Shown here: positions 35,768 through 47,590 of the stretch, piece by piece
Position numbering within the stretch: the first letter of the stretch is position 1
Layout: each line of letters starts with the position of its first letter
NCBI RefSeq assembly: GCF_032854445.1
Contig: NC_088295.1
Coordinates: forward strand, 93,613,805 to 93,677,804
From: Liolophura sinensis
Lineage: Eukaryota > Mollusca > Polyplacophora > Chitonida > Chitonidae
DNA: 64,000 nucleotides
Reading direction: 5' to 3'
Position numbers and translations under genes: made by a program
The notes under the pieces: model-generated
The model's input: the letters and a program-made list of their open reading frames with translations, nothing else
Told to the model about the DNA's origin: nothing
Database searches by the model: none

Positions 35768-38430
35768 TCAGCCACATGTATCTAGTTCCTCTACTCATCA
35801 GCCACAGGCATGTAGTTCCCCTACTCATCAGTTACAGGTATGTAGTTCCCCTAATCATCAGCCACAGGTATGTAGTTCCTCTACTCATCAGTTACAGGTA
35901 TGTAGTTCCCCTACTCATCAGTTACAGGTATGTAGTTCCCCTACTCATCAGCCACAGGTATGCAGTTCCTCTACTCATCAGTTACAGGTATGTACTAACT
36001 CTACTCATCAGTTACAGGTATGTACTAACTCTACTCATCAGTTACAGGTATGTGGTTCCTCTACTCATCAGCTACTGAAAAGTAGTTACTCTACTCATCA
36101 GCCACAGGTATCTAGTTCCTCTACTCATCAGCCACAGGTATGTAGTTCCTCTACTCATCAGCCACAAGTATGTAGTTCCCCTACTCATCAGCCACAGATA
36201 TGTAGTTCCTCTACTCAATAGCCACAAGTATGTAGTTCCCCTACTCATCAGCCACAGGTATGTAGTTCCTCTACTCATCAACCACAGGTATGTAGTTCCC
36301 CTACTCATCAGCCACAGGTATGTAGTTCCTCTACTCATCAGCCATAAATATGTAGTTCCCTTACTCATCAGCCACAGATATGTAGTTCCTCTACTCATCA
36401 ACCACAAGTATATAGTTCACCTACTCATCAGCCACAGGTATGTAGTTCCTCTACTCATCAGCCACAAGCATGTAGTTCCCCTACTCATCAGCCACAGGTA
36501 TGTAGTTCCTCTACTCATCAGCCACAGGTATGTAGTTCCTCTATTCATCAGCCACAGGTATGTAGTTCCTCTACTCATCACCCACAGGTATGTAGTTCCC
36601 CTAATCATCAACCACAGATATGTAGTTCCTCTACTCATCAGCCACAGGTATGTAGTTCCTCTACTCATCAGCCACAGGTATGTAGTTCCTCTACTCATCA
36701 ACCACAGGTATGTAGTTCCTGTACTCATCAACCACAGGTATGTAGTTCCCCTACTCATCAGCCACAGGTATGTAGTTCCTCTACTCATCACCCAGAGGTA
36801 TGTAGTACCTCTACTCATCAGCCACAGGTATGTAGTTCCCCTACTCATCAGCTACAGGTATGTAGTTCATCTACTCATCAGCCACACGTATGTAGTTCCT
36901 CTACTCATCAGCCACAGGTATGTAGTTCCCCTACTCATCAGCTACAGGTATGTAGTTCATCTGCTCTTCAGCCACAGATATGATGCAGTTCCACTACTCA
37001 TCAGCCACAGGTATGTAGTTCCTATACTCATCAGCTACAGGAAAGTAGTTCCTCTACTCATCAGCCACAGGTATCTAGTTCCTGTACTCATCAGTCACAA
37101 GTATGTAGTTCCTCTACTCATCAGCCACAGGTATCTAGTTCCCCTACTCAGCAGCCACAAGTATGTAGTTCCCGTACTCATCAGCCACAGGTATGTAGTT
37201 CCTCTACTCATCAGTTACAGGTATGTACTAACTCTACTCATCAGTTACAGGTATGTACTAACTCTACTCATCAGCTACAGGAAAGTAGTTCCTCTACTCA
37301 TCAGCCACAGGTATTTAGTTCCTCTACTCAGCAGCCACAAGTATGTAGTTCCCCTACTCATCAGGCACAGGTATGTAGTTCCCCTACTCATCAGCCACAG
37401 GTATATAGTTCCCCTACTTATCAGCCACAGGTATGTAGTTCCCCTACTCATCAGCCACAGGTATGTAGTTCCTCTACTCATCAGCTACAGGAAAGTAGTT
37501 CCTCTACTCCTTAGAAACAAGAATATAGTTCCTCTACTCATCAGCCACAGGTATGTAGTTCCTCTACTCATCAGCCACAGGTATGTAGTTCCTCTACTCA
37601 TCAGCCACAGGTATGTAGTTCCCCTACTCATCAGCCACAAGTATGTAGTTCCTCTACTCATCACCCACAGGTATGTAGTTCCTCTACTCATCAGGCACAG
37701 GTATGTAGTTCCTCTACTCATCAGCCACAGGTATGTAGTTCCTCTACTCATCAGGCACAGATATGTAGTTCTTCTACTCATCAGCCACAGGTATGTAGTT
37801 CCTCTACTCATCAGCCACAGGTATATAGTTCCCCTACTCATCAGCCACAGGTATGTAGTTCCCGTACTCATCAGCTACAGGTATGTAGTTCCTCTACTCA
37901 TCAGCCACAGATATGTAGTTCCTCTACTCATCAGCCACAAGTATGTAGTTCCTCTACTCATCAGCCACAGGTATGGAGGGCCTCTACTCATGAGTTACAA
38001 GTATGTAGTTCCTGTACTCATCAGCTACAGGTATATAGTTCCTCTACTCATCAGCCACAGATATGTTTTAACTCTACTCATCAGTTATGGCTATGTAGTT
38101 ATTCTCCTTATCAGCCATATGTAACTAGTTACATTGTTCATCATCTTCAGACGTGTAGTTTCTGTAGTTATCGGCTACAGGGATGTAGTTACTCTCCTCA
38201 TCTGCCAAGGGTATGTAGTTACTCTATTCATTAACTACAGGTATGCAGTTACTTTGCTTATCAGCTACGGCTATGTAGATACTCTATTTATCAGTTATAG
38301 GTATATATTCACTCTTATCAGAAACAGGTATGTGGTTACATAGCTGACAAGCTGCAAGTTTGTAGGTACTCTACTCATCAGCTACAAGTGTGTAGTTACT
38401 GTAGAGTAAATGTAAGCCTACATTACAGTA
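35768..38430 (+). repeat. 30-bp array of Ig9 exon end plus donor, part 2 (about 87 units)
   Basis: Units gtatgtagttcctctactca plus tcagccacag, with exactly two per 60 bases over long stretches. Each ends in a variant of the Ig9 exon end (catcagctacag) followed by GTATGT. Sub-variants (tacta-actctactca, gaaagtagtt, ccctactca) recur in blocks, and identical composite blocks at 35990-36060 and 37210-37290 suggest block duplication. On the minus strand it is open as LWLMSRGTTY repeats, which I regard as spurious. Confidence 0.95.
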
Positions 38431-40010
38431 TCAAACTCATCCACATTTATTGGCGGGAGCCAGGAATATCACCGGCTGCTCAGCCACGAGTTACCGTCAT
38501 CTACATCAGTCACCGGGTGTTATCAGCTACTTAGCCTCGAATTCTTATCCACTACTCAGTCACAGAGTATCGTCAGTTACTCAGCCACGGTATCTCAACA
38601 GCTACTCAGCCACGGCCTATCATTAGCTACTCAGCGACAGATTATTATCAGCTACTTAGCCATGTAGTATCATCAGCTACTCACTCACGGAGTATTATCA
38701 AGCAATCAACGACAGACTATCAATACTTAAACAGCCACGAAGTATTATTAGCTAATCAGCCATCGAGTATTATCAGCTATTCAGCCATCGATCATCATCA
38801 GTTACTCAGCCATGAGGTATTATCAGTTACTCAACCACGAAGTATCATTAGTAAATTAACCATGAGTATCATCACTTACTCGTTCTCGGAGTATTATCAG
38901 CTTCTCAGTCACGGGGTATTATCAATTACTCAGGAACGGGGTATTATTACTTACGTAGTTACAGAGTATCATCAGGTACTCAGCCACGGAGTATAATCAG
39001 CTACTCAGTGACGGAGTGTTATCAGTTACTCACTCACGGGGTATCACCAATTTCTCGGCAACGGAGTCTTATTAGTTACTTAGTCACAGAGTATTATCAG
39101 CTACTCGTCCACGGTATTTTATCAGCTACTCAACTATGGAGTATCATCAGCCAATCAGCCACGGAGTATTATCAGCTACTCAGTCACAGAGTATCATCAG
39201 CTACTTAGCCATGAAATATTATCAGCTACTCAGCCACCGAGTATCATAAACTATTTAGAGTATTATCAGTAACTTGGCCACGGAATGTCATCAGTAAATT
39301 AGCTACGAAGTATCATCAGCTACTCAGTCACGGAGTTACACAGCTATCCACTCACGGAGTATCATTAGTTACTTAGCCAAGGACCAAGGAGTATCACCAG
39401 TTACTTAGTCACGGAGTATTATCTGTTTCTCAGCCACAGAGTATTATCAACTACTCAGCCACTAAGCATTACCAGCTACTCACACGTGCAGTATCATAAG
39501 CCAATCAGCCATGAAGTATCATCCGCTACTCAGTCACAAGTATCATCAGCTACTTAGCCACGGAGTATCATCAGTTACTCAGTCACGGAGTATCATCAGT
39601 TACTCAGCCACGGAGTATCAGCTACTGAGCCACCGAGTATTATTAGCTACTCAGCCACAGAGTATCGTCAGTCAATCAGCCACGGAGTATCATCAACTAC
39701 TTAGTCACGGAGTATCATCAGTTACGCAGCAACGGAATATTATTAGTTACACACCCTTGATTGATCTGATTGGTGTTTTACGCCGTACTCAGGACACACC
39801 CTTGAGCATTGTCGGCTACTCAGCCGCACAGTATCATGAGCTACCCAGCCACGGAGTATCAGCGGCTACTCACCCACGGAGTATGATCAACTACTCTCCC
39901 ACGGAATGTTATCAGTAGCTTAGCCACGATCATCAGCTACTCGGCCTCGGAGTATTATTAGCTACTCAGTTATGGAGTGTCAACAGCTATTCAACCACAC
40001 GTGGGAAGAT
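38430..40010. repeat. about 25-bp array, tcagctactcagccacggag
   Basis: Roughly 60 diverged units of atcagctactcagccacgga with gtatc. The shared catcagctac string suggests an origin from the preceding 30-bp array, but no donor follows in these units. Confidence 0.88.
39753..39795 (-). mobile_element. SINE tail fragment inside the array
   Basis: A 40-base piece, gattgatctgattggtgttt then tacgccgtactcagga, matching the SINE 3' end in reverse. It lies inside the 25-bp array. Confidence 0.75.
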
Positions 40011-40212
40011 AGCTTGTAACTTCTCAAAAATTAGGCTGTAACTTTTCAAAAGTCAGTCTGTAGTTTTTAAAGGTTAGGCGTTGCCTTTCAAAAGTTAGTC
40101 TGTAACATTTTAGAGGTTTATCTCTCAAACTAAAAACCGGCTGTCAAAGTGTACAATTTTTGAGTAAATCAATAAATCAATGAGATATTGCATGTTTGAC
40201 CTTATGAAAAAG

Positions 40213-40366
40213 ACAGGTGGGAGAATGACTATCGATCAGAGGAAGGATGGGGAGCACTCAACTCTTGTCCTGCGGATAGACCAAGCCGCACCCCAAGATG
40301 GCGGCAATTATCGATGTATCGGGAGTAACACGTTTGGGAAGAGCATAAAGGACCTCCTACTGAAAG
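40213..40366 (+). CDS. Ig9, second-half exon, poor acceptor
   Basis: 154 nt, phase 0 to 1, donor ctgaaag|gtatac. Reads TGGRMTIDQRKDG, then QDGGNYRCIGSNTFG, KSIKDLLLK. Compared with its partner at 51329 the usual D-A-G is D-G-G, and the acceptor context gaccttatgaaaaag lacks a pyrimidine tract (partner: tttggctttattacaaag). Cysteine intact. It may be spliced weakly or not at all. Confidence 0.78.
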
Positions 40367-40749
40367 GTATACATTTTGTAAACATGTGAGCTAAAGGACA
40401 AACATTTTTGTAATTTTAAAAAAGATCTAAATGTCTTAATATACTTATAACCCCAGCAAGGCTGATACTTTCCATTTCCTAAAATCGGAATAATGGAGGG
40501 TTAATGAACTGTTCTGGATGTATTTCACTTTTCATCTTTGTTGTCTTTATCCATACTTTCTTTAACGGTTATGTAGATCAGTTTTGCATTCTTGCCCTGT
40601 ATCGTCATGTTAGAAGACCCTTTTGTCATAGGAATTTTGTGTCTGCATCATGTCATTTCCATCATATCCCCTAACTAAAACAGGCACTTTTGTTTGTCTA
40701 GTAATTTATGATAAGGCCAACTGAGGTATTGAGATTTTACCTTCTACAG

Positions 40750-40845
40750 ATCCGCTCAGGGCAACTGCACGGGAGTATGGTCCCAGTCCGGAGACTCCGG
40801 TAACTGATGTAACTACCCCACTGCAAAGGGAGCACAATTTGGGAA
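40750..40845 (+). CDS. linker exon after Ig9
   Basis: Acceptor accttctacag|atccg, donor tgggaa|gtaggt, 96 nt, symmetrical phase 1 to 1. Encodes about 32 residues rich in Pro, Thr and Glu (GPSPETPVTDVTT). It has no Ig features and probably forms a flexible spacer. Nearly repeated at 51705. A symmetrical exon like this can be skipped without a frame change. Confidence 0.82.
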
Positions 40846-41334
40846 GTAGGTCATTCTTCTCTTCACAGACAACGCGAGTCTGTACCAGGTATCTGAAAAA
40901 GGCGAAAAATCTAGACGATTTTGATATTTGGACCTGCGTAGAACCTCCTTAGAATACGATTATAGTTACATAGCGATATAACTATCAGCCTTCCGCTGAA
41001 AAAATCGGCGGAGCGTGTTTAACTTCTAACTTTAGCTAAATTTTAGCCATTTAACTTAGATCTAACAATCACTACACAAAACGGAACGCTTTGATCCCGG
41101 TTAATGTTCGTTGGCTATATACTAGAAATGCAACGCTAAGTTTTATCACTTCACCTGGAACCACCGCATCTTTCATGCACGCGTCCCCGTTGCTCACTGT
41201 TCAGTCGTTCATGTAGGCAGGACATCGGTTGTTTGTCAGGTTGGGTGATACCAAAGACAAAAAAGTGGTACCTATTGCTTGACGCACAGCACTGAGAGGT
41301 TAAAGCAAGGAAACAGCACAGACTGACTCGGTGT

Positions 41335-41480
41335 CAGTGTGCAATGTGATTGGGTAAGGTGTCATGTCTGGTGTCTGTGGCGTGACATTTCAGTGGCAGC
41401 AGCAGTCTGCCGTAAGAAGGCATAGATGCACACTCATTCATCATCGTCATATGACGTAAAAGCCCAATCATGCATAAACA
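41335..41480 (-). mobile_element. second repeat family, reverse fragment
   Basis: Contains gtgattgggtaaggtgtcat, tggtgtctgtggcgtgaca and tcatcgtcatatgac. These resemble, on the opposite strand, the copy at 41946-42280 (catgacaccccacacaatca; cagtcatatgacgacga). Confidence 0.6.
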
Positions 41481-41945
41481 TGTACAATCATTGTGTGTAT
41501 GGTGATAACGTGAGCTGTTTGGTATCTCATATAGCAGTAAGGTCACAACTCGTCAAACCCGACTGTGACGTTTCTGTGCATGCTGAAAAGCAATCGAACA
41601 GCCAGTATGGCTCCCACTCAGCGTACTTTCTAGATTTTTCACGTTCTTTCGACATCTATGGTTTCCGGTACCGGTACACATAAAGTACACAATAATTACC
41701 AGACAGATGGATGTTGTGAGAAAAGAAATAGCAATCTATATATGTGACTGAATATCACATCTTTGGACTTTTTCTTGTTGTTTTGGAAATTGGCCTTGCG
41801 ATTATTGAACCTCCATTTTGGTTGACGGCTGGTATATGGATGTCTGTTTCGACGCCAATACGGAGGTTCCAGGTCAAATATCGCAAAGATACATAGAGCT
41901 TTATGTCCGGAATCATAGGGCTCATTGTGTCTATGTATGCTTAGG

Positions 41946-42280
41946 GTGTACGTCGTACTTAATTTTTCAGTCATATGACGACGAAGACTTATAAGAAGTA
42001 CGTACATATACTGTGTTTTCTTGTGTCAGGGCGAGTCCATGCCTCCAAAGTGATAAATTATCATGCCAAAGACATCCCACATGACACCCCACACAATCAC
42101 TCTCTACTGACACCGGGACAGCCAGTCCTGTTGCTTGTTCTAACCCCTGAGTGCTGAGCTCCAAGCGCGACGGCAGCAAGCATCATTTTTAAAGTCTTTG
42201 GTATGGCCCGACCCAGGTTTGATGCCAACTTCTGGGAGGACGCTCTAACCTTTAGGCAACCAAAACGAGAGGCTTATTGT
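41946..42280 (+). mobile_element. second repeat family (SINE-like), forward copy
   Basis: Runs from gtgtacgtcgtacttaattt and ttcagtcatatgacgacgaa through tcatgccaaagacatcccac, atgacaccccacacaatcac and ttttaaagtctttggtatgg to a tRNA-like end, cgacccaggtttgatgccaa. The order is that of an interspersed repeat I recall from molluscan sequences, but I cannot name it. Confidence 0.62.
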
Positions 42281-42744
42281 AATTGTGCTCCAGGTTCCCG
42301 GAATTACGAAGCTATCTTAGACTTAGGTCAAAATTTTAGTCATTAAATTTGGCATGCTTCTTTATTTTATTCGATGTACAATAATTTGCCCAGAATTGGC
42401 TTTGTCAGGCAATATTTGACCTTGCTATAATAGAAATAACAATTTTAAAGTGGTTTGAAATTTTAGCTGAAGCATAAGATCGCTTTATAATTTGGGGGCT
42501 TGATATCACACCTTTACTGAGACTTAATACATATTTTTTCCAGAAAAAGGGAATATAAAAGGAATTTATTTTGGTTCAGCAATGTTCAACGTGCAGAATG
42601 TAGGGCACCATAACAGCAATAATTATTAGAAAAGCTTAAAATGCTGCTTCTGTTAACGGTCTGTTTTCCATACAGGCCTACTCTACGTTTGTATTCACTA
42701 ATTGCGAAGATCCGAGTAGACGGTTTAGTTTGTTTTATGAATAG

Positions 42745-42902
42745 GGAACTCGGAGTCGCCGCCAGTGATAACGCGAAAGACGGAAAATGTGGAAGCGGAG
42801 GAAGGCAGCCGGGTGGACATGACGTGTGTGGCCTCTGGTAAGCCTGCTCCGGAGATTAAGTGGTGGAAATACGAGGCACTCAAGGATTTCCAGCTCTTAC
42901 TG
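42745..42902 (+). CDS. Ig10, first-half exon
   Basis: Acceptor ttttatgaatag|ggaac (phase 1), donor cttactg|gtaggt (phase 0), 158 nt, the same length as Ig7 at 30343. Reads NSESPPVITRKTEN, VDMTCVASGKPAPEIKWWKY. The reading frame is fixed by the splice phase; an overlapping frame on the same strand is also open but has no Ig features. Confidence 0.9.
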
Positions 42903-43170
42903 GTAGGTGTATACCTTTTCGAGCTATTATAGGTACATGTAGGTCTGTACATTTTCTAGCTGATATAGGTAGGTGTGTACATTTTCCAGCTGATATAGGT
43001 AGGTGTGTACATTTTCCAGCTAAAATAGGTAGGTCTATACCCTTCCCAGTAGTACACCAACACTTGCTCATATTAGCACGTGTCTGTATTTGTCAGTTAA
43101 TACTGATACATGTAGACCTATACATTTCTCAGCTCATATCGCTGGGTGTATATTTTTTATTGGTAGGTGA
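42903..43170 (+). repeat. array of Ig10 exon end plus donor
   Basis: About eight units of attttccagctgatatag|gtaggtgtgtac. The left block is the exon end (ttccagctcttactg in the exon) and the right block the 5' splice site. The homologous array after Ig7 has only three copies. Confidence 0.85.
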
Positions 43171-44628
43171 TTAAAGTTAAAGACTACATACTACATGTAT
43201 AGAGAGTTAAAGCAGAACATCGACGACAGTGTGATAGTTGACAAATGGCCACACATGTTCAGCAAAATCTGTCCTCTTACCTCACGGTTTCATTGTAAGT
43301 GTTCATGTAAATGCTTAAAAAGTAGAAAATGACACAACCCGTGGCACCGACATCTAAATTTTATTAACGCTTCTGCACGCCAAGAAGAAGATATTTAAAG
43401 GTTTTTTGACGAAATTCAATGAGGTCGACATACCACGTGAACAAACTTTTATCGGATGTGGTTATAAAATGTGAAAGTTTATCGTCCCAGCCTGAATACT
43501 CCTTGCCAAAGCATTCAGGATATCCATCCTAATTTCTTACTTAATTCACATTATTAGTTCGTTTGTCGTTTGTTTTGAACCTCGTTGTGGAAACTGGTAC
43601 ATATATTACTATCATTGATGTGAAACATTCATTATTGCTGACAACTGAGTTTTACTGAGAAGGCAAAAATAGATAAATTTATAATAGTGAAAGATTTAAA
43701 AGGTTTATTTATTTATTTGATTGGTGTTTTACGCCGTACTCAAGAATATTTCACTTATACGACGGCGGCCAGCATTATGGTGAGAGGAAACCGGGCACAG
43801 CCCGGGGGAAACCCACGACCATCCGCAGGCTGCTGACAGACCTTCCCACTTACGATCGGAGGGGAAGCCAGCATGAGCTGGACTTGAACTCACAGCGACC
43901 GTATTGGTGAGAGGCTCCTGGGTTATTACGCTCCACTAGAGCGCTAACCGACTGAGCCATGGAGGCCTCTTCAAGATTTAAAAGAAAGGACAACAATAAC
44001 ATAATATGGGTTATTTTGAAAGAGGGATGAAAACAGACCTAAACAGCGCAGACATTTTTGCTGAAATACTTGATTACGAGGGCATGTGATATGCCATGTT
44101 AAAGCAACCGGGAGCAAGAATTCGCGTCACTCGTACCCCTGGCACATGTGGTTAAAAAGCAAAACAGAATTTCTGTGGTTTAGGCGGGAAAATGATAACA
44201 TGGAGGAACTTTTAGTTTGCCTTGAACTGCAATATCTCGGTAAAACTAAAAAGTTCCTGTGGAATACATAATCGATGCATACATACATTTACTCTGGTAT
44301 CGTCTTTTCTTTATTACATTTATTGGGTGTACACTGGACCATTTTGCACGGTGTGTAGCTATTTTTGTGGACTGAATTCTGAGATATGCTTACGTTCTAT
44401 TGTTTTGTTTGCCTGTGATTTGGTACATAATCTGTTTAGTCAGTAGAATGCCATAAATGACTAGAGGCTCTAGGTTAACTATATATATGTGTGCATGTAT
44501 ATACCTCTATGTACATGATGATGCATGTACAGTTAAGATATCTTTTCGACATCACTATTTGCTTGATGATATATGTACTTTAAAATGAATAATAAAATGG
44601 GTATACTATTGTTTGTATCATTCAACAG
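43171..44628. other. intron inside Ig10
   Basis: About 1.45 kb holding one nearly complete SINE (43703-43972). The rest is unique and AT-rich, ending in the acceptor tcattcaacag. Confidence 0.6.
43703..43972 (-). mobile_element. nearly complete tRNA-derived SINE with target-site duplication
   Basis: Read on the minus strand: a tRNA-like head (ggcctccatggctcagtcgg with A-box TGGCTCAGTCGG; B-box GTGAGTTCAAGTCC), then a body and a (T/A)ATTTATT tail. It is flanked by the 12-base direct repeat aagatttaaaag at 43691-43702 and 43973-43984. This is the best reference copy in the window for the family found at 6929, 29639, 35555, 56108, 61099 and 62522. Confidence 0.93.
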
Positions 44629-44794
44629 CCAAACCAGCATTTCATCCAAACAAAAATGGAGATGAATGATGAAGTAATTGGCACGCTGAGTGTAACAGAA
44701 GTCAATCCAGCTGATTCGGGCCAGTACGTGTGCACTGCCATCAACCAACACGGAAGTGTGCGGGGAAATGTCTTCCTGCAGGTGAATACTCAAG
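44629..44794 (+). CDS. Ig10, second-half exon
   Basis: Acceptor cattcaacag|ccaaa, donor actcaag|gtacgt, 166 nt as in Ig7. Reads PNQHFIQTKMEMND, NPADSGQYVCTAINQHGS and NVFLQVNTQ. Frame and cysteine intact. Its end seeds the long array that follows. Confidence 0.9.
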
Positions 44795-46640
44795 GTACGT
44801 ACAGCAAATATGGGAGTGTGCAGGGAAATATCTTTCTGCAGGTGAATACCCCAGGTACGTACAGTAAATTTGGGAGTGTGCAGGGAAATATCTTTCTGTA
44901 GGTGAATACTCCAGGTACGTACAGCAAATATGGGAATGTGCAGGGCAATAACTTTCTGTAGGTGAATACGCCTGGTACTATTCATACAGGTGAAATTTGG
45001 GAATTTGCAGGAAAATATATTCATACAGGTGAATACTACAGGTAAGTACAGTAAATTTCGGAATTTGCAGGGAAATATCATCATACAGGTGAATACTACA
45101 GGTAAGTATAGTAAATTTGGGAATAGACGGGGAAATATCTTTATGTAGGTCAATAGTACAGGTATATACAGTTAATTTGGGAATGTGCAGGGATATATCG
45201 TACTGTAGGTGAATACTCCAGGTACGTACAGTAAATCTGGGAATGTGCGGGGAAATATCTTCCTGAAGGAGAATATCCCAGGTACGTACAGTAAATTTCT
45301 GAGTGTGCAGGTGAAATATCTTCATACAGGTAAATATGACAGGTAAGTACAGTAAATTTGGGAATAGACGGGGAAATATCTTTATGTAGGTCAATTCTCC
45401 AGGTATATACAGAAAATGTGGGAATGTGCAGGGAAATATCTTCCAGTAGGTAATAACTCCAGGTACATAGAGCAAATTTTGGAGTGTGCGGGGATTCCTG
45501 TAGGTGAATATTTCAGGTACGTACAGTAAGTTATGGAATGTGCGGGGAAATATCTTCCCGCAGGTGAAAATTCCAGGTACGTACAGTAAATATGGGAGTG
45601 TGCAGGGAAATACCTCTCTGGAGGTGAATACTCCAGTTACGTACAGCAAATATGGGAACCTGCAGGGAAATATCTTCCTGTAGGTGAATACTTCAGGTAC
45701 GTACAGCAAATATGGGAGTGTGCAGGGAAATATCTTTCTGCAGGTGAATACTTCAGGTACGTACAGCAAATATGGGAATGTGCAGGGAAATATCTTCCTG
45801 TAGGTGAATACTCCAGGTACGTACAGCAAATATGGGAATGTGCAGGGAAATATCTTTCTGCAGGTGAATACTTCAGGTACGTACAGCAAATATGGGAGTG
45901 TGCAGGGAAATATCTTTCTGCAGGTGAATACCCCAGGTACGTACAGTAAATTTGGGAGTGTGCAGGGAAATATCTTTCTGTAGGTGAATACTCCAGGTAC
46001 GTACAGCAAATATGGGAATGTGCAGGGCAATAACTTTCTGTAGGTGAATACTCCAGGTACGTACAGCAAATATGGGAGTGTGCAGGGAAATATCTTTCTG
46101 TAGGTGAATACTCCAGGTACGTACAGCAAATATGGGAATGTGCAGGGAAATATCTTTCTGCAGGTGAATACTCCAGGTACGTACAGCAAATATAGGAGTG
46201 TGCAGGGAAATATCTTTCTGCAGGTGAATACTCCAGGTACGTACAGCAAATATGAGAATGTACAGGGAAATATTTTTCTGTAGGTGAATACTCCAGGTAC
46301 GTACAGCAAATATGGGAATGTGCAGGGAAATATCTTCCTGTAGGTGAATACTTCAGGTACGTACAGCAAATATGGGAGTGTGCAGGGAAATATCTTTCTG
46401 CAGGTGAATACCCCAGGTACGTACAGTAAATTTGGGAGTGTGCAGGGAAATATCTTTCTGCAGGTGAATACTCCAGGTACGTACAGCAAATATGGGAATG
46501 TGCAGGGAAATATCTTCCTGTAGGTGAATACTTCAGGTACGTAAGCAAATATGGGAGTGTGCAGGGAAATATCTTTCTGCAGGTGAATACTCCAGGTACG
46601 TACAGTAAATTTGGGAGTGTGCAGGGAAATATCTTTAAGG
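44795..46640 (+). repeat. 60-bp array copied from Ig10 exon end and donor (about 31 units)
   Basis: Units of gtgcagggaaatatctttct, gcaggtgaatactccag and gtacgtacagcaaatatggg with ag. Exon end plus donor plus first intron bases, as after Ig7, but with its own variants (gtacgtacag instead of gtacgttctg). Read from the exon it stays in frame for two 20-residue units (GTYSKYGSVQGNIFLQVNTP type) until a TAG near 44899. Minus-strand frames of up to 503 codons here are only the array. Confidence 0.95.
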
Positions 46641-47590
46641 AAGTCAAAAGGGGAATAAGAATGAGACTTTTTGGGATTTTGGAGATAACGTGTAGCAAGT
46701 CGTTATTTGCCTTTACAGAAAAGGGTATAACGTAAGCACATTTGGTGAATTACAGTAGATACATGCCGACGAGATCGTGATTCACGTTTGAGAACGAGTT
46801 TTGTTTAATAGCTTGGGAAACGTGTAGACAAATATACAGAAGGAGATGGGCCTACTTTTGTTTTGTGAGAGACTTGTTTTATGCTTTGGTCAGTTGACTT
46901 GCACTACTGGCGATTAAATAGCTGACTCTTCTGCAAGCGGCTGGTTGGAAAGTATAAGTGATCCATCTTAGATTCTGCGCTGTTGCTACAAAGCGCCATT
47001 CAAATAACTGTAACATCATTATTATAAAACCATTTATATTGGCATTTCTAAAGCCATGGACGCAAGCTAGGTAATTTTTTTTTTCGTTTGATCAGGCCTA
47101 CATTTTAAATTTCCGAAAATCCACTTAGTTTCTCCACGCTGGCGAAGGCGTATTTCGCAAGCGATCCTGTAAGCTGCACAATTTACTTATAGCAAATGTC
47201 GGATGCTAAGGACAAAATAAGCCGCATCCACCCTGTACATGCAGTGTGTCTGCTTCAGCGAATGAGAAGACATTTGAGACAATGTAACATGACGCGTCCC
47301 ACTAACAATGCACAACCAGCTGAAAACTCCGCCTTGTGAGTTTTTTTTTAACTGCATCTGCGATGACGCTTCGGATAGCCCCAGCGTATTTCGAGGACGC
47401 AAAATTTGGTCCAAGCTTTGAATGGCCCTTTCAACCTATATAGTGTCCCCTTCCCCTTCAATTTATTTTGCCAAAGCTAAAAAAAAGGATACAAAAATAG
47501 CCATTCCATCTTGGTTAATAATGGGCAGAGTATACAAAATGTTGATTATGTTTAAAATCAGTCAATATCAAAACCAATCAATGTCGCGTG
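46641..47590. other. intron Ig10-Ig11, left part
   Basis: About 950 bases of unique sequence. It may contain the left end of the Tc1-like element: ttcaatttattttg at 47457-47470 faces caaaataaattcgtg at 48397-48411. Confidence 0.5.

Larger units (their letters stand above)
30170..40890 (+). other. segmental duplication, copy A (Ig7-Ig9 plus linker)
   Basis: Matches 42575-51845 in order. The shared left part starts in intron sequence (gtagggcacaataacagaaa against gtagggcaccataacagcaa) and the shared right part runs past the linker donor (gtaggtcattcttctct and gcgagtctgtacca). Seven exons correspond one to one with identical lengths: 158, 166, 158, 154, 170, 154 and 96 nt. The introns differ in length because of arrays and insertions. 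Confidence 0.9.
40891..42574. other. spacer between the duplicated segments
   Basis: About 1.7 kb not shared by the two segments. It contains two inverted copies of a second interspersed repeat (41335-41480 and 41946-42280). Confidence 0.6.

Noticed and set aside
36072-37871. LWLMSRGTTY repeat frames on minus
   Set aside because: Antisense of the Ig9 donor array.
35768-38430. CRISPR-like array
   Set aside because: No unique spacers, 30-bp head-to-tail units, eukaryotic intron context.
42641-42841. Plus frame with CGSGGRQPGGHDVCGLW
   Set aside because: Wrong frame over the Ig10 exon; splice phase and the Ig core fix another frame.
44978-46698. Very long minus-strand open frames (503 and 353 codons)
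   Set aside because: They are the 60-bp exon-derived array read backwards. Sixty is a multiple of three, so openness is automatic; no start context or non-repeat domain.
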